Shown here piece after piece: positions 9,809-18,829 of a stretch of DNA of 64,000 nt; the first letter of the stretch is position 1, and the number at the start of each line of letters is the position of its first letter. Origin of the DNA: Solen grandis (taxonomy: Eukaryota > Mollusca > Bivalvia > Adapedonta > Solenidae); the NCBI GenBank assembly GCA_021229015.1, contig CM037788.1, forward strand, positions 46,552,497 to 46,616,496, read 5' to 3'. The notes under the pieces were generated by a model that ran no database searches, had not been told where the DNA came from, and was given only the letters and a program-made list of their open reading frames with translations. Made by a program: the position numbers and the translations under genes.

Positions 9809-11161
9809 TTAGTTTGTTGTCTCCCTCGGGACTGCAACAGAATAGTCTGGACTTAATGGTCGTCCCCCTATTAATAGTGTCACTTCGTCGTCTTTTTCTA
9901 ATACTACAACTCTTTTTTTAAATGCTCTTTTGAAATTGTTTAATTTATTTTCGATTTCTGGTAATTTCGTGTTTAATGTCTGTACTTCCGGTATCCATGT
10001 TGTTTTGGTTTCGTTAAGTCCCCTGGATACGGCTGTCGCTGTGTCGGTCAATGTTTTGATTGTGTTGCTCACGTGGGACACTGTTTCTGACACATTGTTA
10101 GCTATTTGTGTCGCGTCACGCACTGCTGCCGTCACACTGTTTATTTTTGACACATTATCTGTTGCGAGACTCCTAGCGGTATTTGCTACGCTTAACACGC
10201 TGGATATGGAAGACAGTGCGTTTGTCAATGTCGTAAACCAATTGTCGTCTCCGTCTGCTTTCAGGTTGTCGAGGTCATTTTTGATATTTATTATCATGTC
10301 GTCTATGTGAAATATTGTTTTGTCTACATGTGCTTTGTATTTTATGTATTCGTTTCTGTATACGTTTACTAATGCTGTTTGTATTCTTATGTCTTGTCTT
10401 ATTTGTGATATGTCTCTTTTTACTACGTTGAGTTCTCGTTCCATTGCTGTAAATGCGTCTCTCAATCTGGGGTCAGTTGCTTCTACTGATGGTTTTTCTT
10501 CGTGCGTCCGTATGGGTACTATTCCGGCCCAATCTCTTCTTTTATATGGAAATGTTAAGTACACAGTTATTGTTGTCCACCACGGGTCATGTGACATTTG
10601 GTAATCCCAGTACATGTGTATTTGTCTCTCGTTGTTGTTTACTACGTTGACGTGTAGTCTTGTTGGTAGCATACGTGTTTTCAATTGTCCCTCGTGTTCG
10701 TGGAAGTTTGCTTGTAATTGGTGCATTGTCATGTTGTTGAGATTAACCATGTTCCATAGTTCCATTTTTAGATAGTCTGCTGATGTCTGTGTTGGTTTGT
10801 CACTTGTTATTATTACCCAGCCTGCTGTTGATAATTGTGCTCTGTCTCTTATTAATGCGTTTGGGTTTTCTATCTGTGTTGTTGGGTATGCAATTGCATA
10901 TACAGTTGCAGTTGGGTCTGAATCTAATCTGTAGTTTGATGTGAATGCGTGTGGGTTTATTATCATTGTCGTTGATTGTCTTTGATGTATGCTCTGCCAT
11001 ATTTTTGGACTCCATATTTCCCATGTTCGTAATGTGTTTGGTGGTGCTATTCTGTTTATCTGTGTTAATATTTCTATGAGTTGTGTTGGTGTGTAGAATG
11101 TATCTGTGTATATGTTTTTGTCTTGGAGTATTCCATGACTGTCCCAGTTTTTCGGATTCAT
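9809..11161 (-). CDS. uninterrupted 450-aa viral ORF with long helical stalk
   Basis: The ATG at 11161 follows directly on the VP stop codon and the stop lies one base before the NS1 ATG. Residues 1 to about 235 look globular with many aromatic residues (WEIWSPKIWQSIHQ, MYWDYQMSHDPWW). Residues about 235-395 are rich in heptad-like Ile, Leu, Val, Thr, Asn and Ser (ISSVLSVANTARSLATDN, SETVSHVSNTIKTLTDTA), suggesting coiled coil. The C-terminus has a basic stretch (FKRAFKKRVVVLEKDDEV) and IGGRPLSPDY. There is no signal peptide or transmembrane segment. I recognise no family; a fibre, spike or minor structural protein is an inference from the stalk. It alone has no stops or frame changes, while both neighbours are broken. 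Confidence 0.7.
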   Translation of the reverse strand: MNPKNWDSHGILQDKNIYTDTFYTPTQLIEILTQINRIAPPNTLRTWEIWSPKIWQSIHQRQSTTMIINPHAFTSNYRLDSDPTATVYAIAYPTTQIENPNALIRDRAQLSTAGWVIITSDKPTQTSADYLKMELWNMVNLNNMTMHQLQANFHEHEGQLKTRMLPTRLHVNVVNNNERQIHMYWDYQMSHDPWWTTITVYLTFPYKRRDWAGIVPIRTHEEKPSVEATDPRLRDAFTAMERELNVVKRDISQIRQDIRIQTALVNVYRNEYIKYKAHVDKTIFHIDDMIINIKNDLDNLKADGDDNWFTTLTNALSSISSVLSVANTARSLATDNVSKINSVTAAVRDATQIANNVSETVSHVSNTIKTLTDTATAVSRGLNETKTTWIPEVQTLNTKLPEIENKLNNFKRAFKKRVVVLEKDDEVTLLIGGRPLSPDYSVAVPRETTN

Positions 11162-12600
11162 TTATTTTTCTCCGTAGACCACTCCGCTACAGTCGTTGTA
11201 ACTTTCGAGTGTTCTGTCTTGTGTTGCTGCTGTTTGTTTCCCGCTTTTTATTGTCACTTCCTTTAATGGTATTGTTGTTGATATTTTAGCGGAACCGGAA
11301 GTGTATGATATTGTTTGTGGTAGTATGGCTCTGTCGTCTTTGTCCTTCAGTATTCCTCCTTCTACTTTCGCTTTCTTTACGTTGCTCCAGTACTCAATGG
11401 TTGGTGCGCCTGTCTTTCTCTTTATTGCATATCGGACTGGTTGTGGTGTGCTGGTTCCCGGCGGGTTGAATGTTGTTTTGTCGTAAACTGATTTGTCTAC
11501 TTCTACGGCAGTGTCATAATGTTGTGATAGCAGAGTACCTGTTTCCGTTCTCACGTCTTTTTTGATTGCTTCCGGGTCAGGGTCAATTCCCGTTCTCGTG
11601 CAGTCTGGTCCCTCTGTTATCTGGAATGTTTATATTTTTGTTTTTGTGACTGTATGTTATTCCTACTTTGTGCATAAAAGTATAAAAGCCCATTTGTGGA
11701 GATGTTCTAAATTCTAACTCACATGAATAAGTTATTTTAATTTTTGCAATATATTTATTGCCCCTGTCTCGCATAAGTATGGTGCTACTTTAATTAGCAA
11801 TGGTAATGTCTCGTCCAAGAAGTTGTGATTGACGAGTGTTGCGTAGTTGGCTTCTATATCTCCGGTGGTTGTCGGGCATTTCCGTTCTTTGAATCGGTTG
11901 GCGAAGGGTACATCGTAGAGTTCCGTGCTGTTGAAGTTTCCAATCGGATACCATCTGCAGTCTGCGCTCTCGTCCTTGGTCTCGTGAACTTTGACACTTC
12001 CGGTTACCATTTCTTCTATATGCAGCATTCCGTTTTCGTCATTTATTATTTCCTCTGCCATCTCGTTTACTTTTATTCTCTGATTGTCGTTGGCTTTTTT
12101 GAATTCCCTTCCCAAGTCAATTATACATCTTTTTAATGTTGCATTTTCTAGGCTCGTCGGGTCGGGTGCACGCAGGAAGTTTATTGGTGCATATAGGTTT
12201 TCGTTTACAGTCTTCGGTCTAATTGCTCTCATTGTCCAGAATCTCTGTGGGTCCGTGCCAATCATGATTTTTGGCTGTGTAATGAATTGTGACTGTACTT
12301 GCGTGGCGTCTGTTGGGCTTGCTGTCTGCTATATGGGTGTAATGTCGTGTATCATGCAACTGTGTCCTTTTATTCTTCAACTGCTTGCTTTTAGTACCTC
12401 ATTAAACCAGTCTAACGGTACCATGGCTGCTCTGCACGTGTCATATGGTACGTATTGCCATCCTGCATCGTATGTCCATGATGTGTATCCATCGCTGCCC
12501 ACATAGGTCGCCAGTCTGTCTTGCTCCATACTGTTGCTAATGTAGTGTGTTAGTGTTTTTCTGTATGTCTTTTTGTAAGTAGCTGTTTCCGGTTGCGTCC
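11162..12600 (-). pseudogene. parvovirus-like capsid protein (VP), 5'-truncated and broken
   Basis: The minus-strand frame has features of the parvovirus jelly-roll capsid: a GWQYVPYDTC segment then VPLDWFNEV, a following RIKGHSCMIHDI segment, an 'NFLRAPD' region, and near the end 'LPLLIKVAPYL' followed by IAKIKITYSCELEFRTSP, like the C-terminal strands of densovirus VPs. The tail is basic (YAIKRKTGAP, NVKKAKVEGG). Lesions: stops at 12377-12379 and 12329-12331; a frame change at about 11732-11774 and a change back by about 11590, so the last 130 codons return to the original frame. The N-terminus is lost at the mariner junction. Capsid identity is by pattern only; a structure-based search would be decisive. 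Confidence 0.6.
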
Positions 12601-13569
12601 CTATTGATACAATGCGGATCCAAGTCCATTCCGGCTTCTGTAGCGGCGACCCTGAAGATGTTTCTATTACTTTGGGAACAGAAAAAAGTCACAGGGTGCC
12701 AAATCTGGCGAATATGGTAGGTGGTTTAGAACAGTCACATATTTACTTTCAAGAAATTTCTTCACAATGTCCGCTTTGTGTGGTGTAGCGTTATCATGCA
12801 AAAGGTACATGCCCCTCATTTCGGTACTAGGACGAAGCTTACAATAATATTTGTCAACTTTTGTTAGCAATTTCCTTCTGTAAAACTTCGCATTGACAGA
12901 GCATTTCTTTTGAACAGCAACTTGTGCAACTAATCCTTGAAATCCGAAGAACATAGCATATATTACTTTCTTGGAGTTTGTCACTCTTTTGGCTATACAA
13001 GGCCTACGGGCATGTTTCGTTGCCCATATTTTATTATTTATTTTGCGAGTCGGCTCAAAAAAGTGGAACCAGCTTTCATCACCAGTTACAATGTTAGAAA
13101 ACTTCATACTGTCATCTTTTGGAAACATCTTTAATAATTTTCTGGCACATTTCACACGCTCTTGCTTTTGTTCAGGACTTAACAAATGTGGTATCCACCT
13201 AGCAGCGATCTTCCTAACTCGAAGATGCTTCTTCAGAATGGTAAAAGGTTACCCTTTTGACATGCCAGCATACCTAGCTATCTCAGAAATCGTATATCGT
13301 GCTTCTTTACCATTGAGATCGTTTACTTTTTTAATGTTGTTTCTGGTGATAACTGACGGTTTCCTGCCTCTACCACTGGCACCCTCCAACCTCTCTCTGT
13401 CGTTCTTAAACATAACAATCCATCTTTGAACTGTTCTTAAACTAACAACAGAAGACCCAAAAACAGTACAGAGTTCATTGTGAATTACTGTTGCGCTTAA
13501 TCCTAAAGTCATACGCGTTTTAATATAAGACCGTATTTCTAAAGAGTTCACTGAACGTTTGGCAGACAT
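12600..13569 (-). pseudogene. mariner transposase, broken
   Basis: The start is ATG at 13567-13569 (MSAKRSVNSLEIRSYIKTR). Residues 1 to about 105 form the paired-type helix-turn-helix DNA-binding part (LRTVQRWIVMF, RGRKPSVITRNN). A frameshift near 13245 separates it from the catalytic part. That part has the first Asp in VTGDESWFH, the second in LLHDNATPHKA, and the third in YSPDLAPCDFFLFPK, with 34 residues between the second and third, the D34D spacing of mariner. After FPK there are two adjacent stops (12664-12669), then KHLQGRRYRSRNGLGSALYQ, which continues the mariner consensus and shows where the element really ends. Inactive. Confidence 0.9.
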
Positions 13570-13764
13570 TTTTATACGCAATTGATCGTATGTACCTCTT
13601 TCAGTACTTATTTTCTCACTGTCCCTGTGTATAGATATACATGTATGATACACCGTTGGAAAGCGAAAGAGTTCATGCGTATCATAGTATAACTTTGCAC
13701 GTGCTCCATGCAGTATTCGTGAAATAAATTGAGGGACGACACTAATTATTGACCCGCCCTCGTA
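12600..13764 (-). mobile_element. mariner element, 3'-truncated
   Basis: The 5' end (high coordinate) shows a TIR-like end CGAGGGCGGGTCAATAATTA beside a TA target at 13763-13764. The transposase gene follows. Sequence continues past the last catalytic Asp to about 12602 and then stops matching where capsid-like sequence begins; the final 50 or so codons and the 3' TIR are absent. No matching remnant was seen beyond the other end of the viral element. Confidence 0.75.
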
Positions 13765-13846
13765 CAATTTTAAACATAAGTATGCGCTTAGATCATTCAT
13801 TATTTGAAAAAAAAATGACTTTACATAATAATACCGTTTTTTACTT

Positions 13847-13872
<26 letters not shown>
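13847..13872. repeat. (TC)n microsatellite
   Basis: An uninterrupted dinucleotide run just outside the mariner 5' end. Confidence 0.95.
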
Positions 13873-13874
<2 letters not shown>

Positions 13875-13877
<3 letters not shown>

Positions 13878-16190
13878 CGATTGGCCATTTCACACGAAAG
13901 CCCAACATTTGGTGAGTATTTGCCAGAACCAAGGAAAAAATCTTTGTGCCCTATTATAAACGGCCTTGATGAAATATGTCAGTGTTTGTTCGTTGCGTAT
14001 TGTTTTATATCTAAAAGTCCGTTTAGCCACTCTTTCCTCATGTCTGTATATGAAATAAGCATTTAAATGTTTGAGTACGATCCTATTTATGTATCCATAT
14101 ACAATGTACCTGTCATTACAAAACAATCTAAATTGGTATGCAAACAGAGTATATTGAATTGAATTACTTGCAATACTATCCCCAAATAATTTATGGCTCT
14201 GTGACATTTTGTCCACTTTCAAGTTAACAGACACTCACCTTAAGAGTACAGACTGCCTATCCCCTATTTGGCGTATTGAAAAACTGTCAAAGTTTGTTAA
14301 ATATGAGACAGAGGAAGTTACCATTCATGTGTTTAGATCGGCAAATTTCAAGTTATCATTCACTTGTTTAAGACCGACAAAGTTAATTCTGAAAATAATA
14401 GGATGCATTATTAGTACGATAAATATACGTGTATATAGGTATGCTTGTATTTTACATTATTCATCGATTAAAATGACATGAAATTCCATTTTATAGATAA
14501 TTCTTTTTTGTTGCCTGCATAAAAGAAAAATTGTTATACAATCAGACATATAATTTTATATCAGATACCTAATAATCAAATGTAATTGTGTATCCCTTTT
14601 TATATGATTCTGATTATCTGTTGTAGTGAACTATTCATACAATGTTTGAACTTAATTGATAAACAAATGAGTATAAGACCCGACAAAAATGAACTGACAC
14701 TTTTTTGTAATTGAATGAACCTTTTGAATGGCAAAACTACGTTCGAGTAGGAAGGTACGAACTGCATGATTCCTACTCCTGTAATTTCCTGTTTTTGAAC
14801 TGACCCGTTCTTAGTGGTATAATGACCAAATTGATCATTAAAACGTGCTACTTTTTGTAATGATATTAATAATTACCAAAACTTAACATTAAAAAGTAAC
14901 ACACATTCATAATTATATTCTAAGACAAAAACTGAATTTACTTATTTTGTATAGGCCTTTGGCTTTTCAGAGAGAGAAAAAAGGAAGAAGAGGAATAACT
15001 GTAAGTAAAGCAATACACTAATTCCAATTAATTATATCAAATAATGATAATTTTAACTTATATACATCAGGAAACTTTTAAATGTTTATTAATACCTTTT
15101 CCTGAATATTAGCAGTCTGTCTGAGTTTTATTTATTACATGTATAACTTTTATTTTTCATCAAGATCATCGATATGTTTCACAGACAAAACTTGATAAAA
15201 CAATAATCGCTATATTTGACAAAAATATAGAACATAACTTTATTCACTGACGTATGCAAAGAGTATCTCGTAAAAAGAAATATACATACAGAAAATATAA
15301 AAATGCCACATATACAAACAATACATGACATGAAATCAATTAATGTATGGAGAATGTGTCTTTGTATTCATAAAACCATTACTTTGACCACTATATGTGC
15401 AAAGAAATATCAAGTGATATGCACATGGATGAACAGTTTAGATGTTAGTAATTGCTTTCAACATTTCTTTACTTCTGGTAATAGCATAATGAAGAAATCT
15501 GCATAAATAAATAATTACTAATTTTACATCACAACGAATTAACTCTGTAAATGTAAACCTGCTATGTTTCTTATGATAATATTTTTGATATATTGAATTC
15601 TTAAATCATTACATTACATCAGTTACATTTTAGAATAAAGTGATATTAGTCTTCGATTTCTAAAGAGTTGATAAGTAAGCATAATCTTTCATTTCCATGA
15701 ATTCTATTTTGTCCATATCTTCCCGTCATGTGCAGAAATACGACGTTAAGTTAAACATTTCCTATTTGCTTTATTAGACAGTATATTGAGATATTCGGAA
15801 TAGCCGAAACAGGTAAAACTATGTAATGTTGGATAAGATATTTTAAGAACATTGCTATCATTTATATCAGCACGCCATTTTTTTAAATAAAACCATCAAT
15901 AATTCGCTGCTTAAACATGATTATAAACGTTTGTTCATGATAACGGTCTGGATTAACCCAGACTTCCCCAAATCCATACTCATCCAGCAAAGATTTTACA
16001 TTATAGGGCCAGCTTTTAAAACCGTTTCTGCGATGTTCTTCCGATTTAATATATATTTTATTAAGAATGATAGTATCGGATTGTTTTATTTTAAACCAAT
16101 ATTCAGTGTTATTTGATCGTATCTGTTAATATATAAGGGATATCGTCCTAATTCACCATATACTGCTGTCGTACAAGAACTTTGTTTCAC
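13875..16190. other. intergenic, no supported gene
   Basis: AT-rich DNA with only short unconvincing ORFs. A scrap of SINE tail (GAAATACGACGTTAAGTTAAAC) lies near 15737. I see no RNA gene or splice-bounded exon here. Confidence 0.6.
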
Positions 16191-16198
16191 ACCGAGAA

Positions 16199-18824
16199 TT
16201 AATTTACAAAATTTGATCTGAACTCTTCGGACTTAGTAAACCCCCAAACAGGACATGCATAAGTTACGATGGACCCAACAAAAGCGTCAAATAATTGAAG
16301 CGATTTTTTTTTATTATTTAAATCGTATTTATTGATATTTTTCACTAAAAGATTAATGGCCTTGAGAGCTCTCCCAACTATGAACTGATTGTTTAAAACA
16401 AAAGTACCTGTATAATTAAAGACCACACCTAAATAACTGAAATTGTCGACCACCTCCAAAGAATGATTATTATAAAACCATGTTTCATTTGCGCTAATAT
16501 GGCCTCATCGGCGTACAATAATATAATCAAGCATAATTCATAGATATCCAACTCACAGTGTACTCTGTCTTGTAAATATAACTCTAGGTCCTCTAAAAAC
16601 AATGAAAAAAAGTATCAGCGAATTATTTTGACCTTAATCCGTTAGATATATCAAAGCAATCAGATAAAGAATTACATTTTTTTACCCATAATTTAACTAC
16701 AGAATACATTGATTTGAATATTCTTAAACTACCGTATAAACCCATTTTGAAAAATATTTTAAACCACAAAGCGTTTCTATAAACAGAGTCAAATGCTTTA
16801 CTGAGCTAAAGGCACAATATGATCTTTTATTTGCAGTGAGTCCGAAATCTATCATGATTTAAGACTAAAAATTGCATCAACTGTACTTAAACCTTTCCTA
16901 AACCCAATTACGCATCTGATAATACGAGTATATCATTTTCTTCAGTCCAAGCTTCTACTCTTTTTGTCAAAATGCTAGTTAACCCTTTCCCTCATATAGA
17001 CTCATTTTGACGCACTCAATAGGTACCACATAAAGCCTGATCTGCAGAAAACCACACTTAAACCTTACCAAATTTAATTATAAAATCCTCATTTCCAGAC
17101 CACTGAGGAGCAGCGAACAGCATAAAACCTGATCAGCCTGCGAGTTACTCGCAGGCTGATCTGGTTTTATGCTGTTCGCATAGGTCTTTTTGTGGTTTCC
17201 TCTATGAGGGAAAGGGTTAATATATTACCCAGACTACTAAGTAGTGTTATAACGTTACTTATTATTTATTGATTAATTAATTAATTACATTATTTAAGTC
17301 ACCCTTTTTGTGAATCGGCACAATAAAACCATAAGACCACGCTTGTGGGAAGTATCCAGTTGAGAATACGATTTTAAACAGGTCTGTTAAATGACCAACT
17401 AAAATGTCGATAGTGTCAATAAAGAAACCTTTTGAAGCATTATCAATAGGACAAGCCGATTTGTTACGTTTCAAACCTTTTACAGCTCGTCGTACTTCTT
17501 CCGAAAATATATTGATATTTAAGGACTCAACTGTCGGATTGTCAACATTAAAATCAGAACTATTGGGAAAAATCAACTTTGTCCATATTTGCAATGTATA
17601 TCATCATACAATTTTGAAGAAAAAAAATTCTTTAAAACTATCTACATCAACGTTGTTTGATGCCTGATTGGCAGCTTTCTTAAAGTATTTCCAGAAATCC
17701 TTAGGCTTTTTATATCGTAATTCACTTAACTCTTTGGTCTTTTGCAATTTATGATAATTCTTCTTTTTCTTGACAACAGTTTTATTTCATTTTTCTTTCT
17801 CTAGCACAAACTTTGCCTTATTTCAGTAATTTTAGTTATTAAAAACAGACAGGGCATTTAAATATGCAATTTTATAATCATAACCACTCATTTTCGTGAA
17901 CGTTATATCCCCTTGTTTGGCGTGTTTCCTTTTTAAAACAAGGCTCTGCGCTTTTAGACAACATTTGCAAAACAATTTACGAGGTTATCGATATCATTTT
18001 CTTCTAAACTATTGCATTGTAAAAGTAAGTTATCTAATTTAGTCAGATTTCCGATGATATTATTGCAATATTGATTTTCCTCACACCATTTATAATACAC
18101 TGAATCTTCTCGATAACAATTCATATCATTCACGTGAACTTTACATGCCTTGATTTTGATGTTAAATGTATGGGGCGTGGTCACTGAATTCGGTGAATAG
18201 ACGTTATCATGGGAAAATCGATATCTCTTGATAATAGTTGTAAATCAATAGTACTACTAGCTTGATGGCGACCCAGTATTGTTAAGATTACCTAGCATCC
18301 CATTAGCTATGCGAAATGAGGTTGCTTTGAAAAAGTCAAGCCATCCAATGTGGGTATCAGGCCCCGAGGTTATAAACATTTTTCGTGCTCAACTTGAGTT
18401 TGTGCTCAAAATTTAATTTAATTGTACAAAATTTGCTATACTTTCTCTGTTTCACAATTAGCCCCTACTACAATTTACATAAATTCACTCTCAAAGTTAC
18501 TCAATTTGTTTTGATATACATAAAATAAGCAAACCAAGTTTCAGTCTCAAACTGAGTTGAGCTGGAAAAAAGTTTTATAACCTTGGGGCCTGGTGTATAC
18601 CCGACTGAATTTAATGTCACATAATAATTGTCACAATGAACGGAATTTGACTGCTCCCCTACTCTACAATTCCAGTCTCCGGCTATTATAATCTTGCCTG
18701 GTCGTTCGAATTGAAATATATCTTCACTTAAAATTTCGAATAAGTATACATCGTAAACCGAACTTATTGTGGAGTCGTCAGCCCAGAGAGATAACCCACA
18801 TAAAAATACATCACTATGTAACAA
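16199..18824 (-). mobile_element. non-LTR retrotransposon remnant (minus strand)
   Basis: Reading 5' to 3': an AP-endonuclease-like piece near 18700 (KIIIAGDWNCRVGEQSN); an unidentified part (17954-18184); the RT N-terminal region at 17277-17594 (FSEEVRRAVKGLKRNKS and YFPQAWSYGFIVPIHKKGD); RT continuation after 16979 (SLGNILT, KRVEAWTEENDILV, KAFDSVYRNALW, YADE in place of YADD); and the region after RT at 16199-16459 (VDNFSYLGVVFNYTGTF). Many stops and frameshifts, and a MITE inside the RT. The same family as the plus-strand copy at 21890-23550, judged by the shared KAFDSVYRNALW. Dead. Confidence 0.8.
16979..17220 (-). mobile_element. piggyBac-type MITE, copy 2, inside a LINE
   Basis: Ends are TTAACCCTTTCCCTCATA and TATGAGGGAAAGGGTTAA. 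It interrupts the LINE reverse transcriptase; LINE coding resumes in register on the far side if the element and one TTAA are taken out, so TTAA is the duplicated target. The inner palindrome (GCGAACAGCATAAAACC and its complement, around CTGCGAGTTACTCGCAG) is complete in this copy. Confidence 0.9.
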
Positions 18825-18829
18825 AAAGA

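Larger units (their letters stand above)
7161..12600 (-). mobile_element. endogenous parvovirus-like viral element
   Basis: Three adjacent reading regions lie on the minus strand: capsid-like (12600-11162), a 450-codon ORF (11161-9809) and NS1 (9807-7549). The VP stop abuts the middle ORF's start (TAA then ATG), and the middle ORF's stop is one base from the NS1 ATG, the compact layout of a small virus and not of host genes. There are no introns. NS1 carries HUH and SF3 motifs; VP and NS1 carry stops and frame changes, so this is an old integrated copy. The VP 5' end is missing at the mariner junction near 12600. The left limit is set provisionally at the hairpin 7161-7296. Gene order differs from typical parvoviruses, where NS precedes VP or lies on the opposite strand. 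Confidence 0.75.

Noticed and set aside
9930..10310. 126-codon plus-strand ORF opposite the middle viral ORF
   Set aside because: Antisense shadow of the 450-codon frame; no domain and no start context.
12604..12664. VP frame extended up to 12664
   Set aside because: The frame is open, but the same DNA reads as the mariner consensus (GRRYRSRNGLGSALYQ) in another frame, so the viral sequence starts near 12600.
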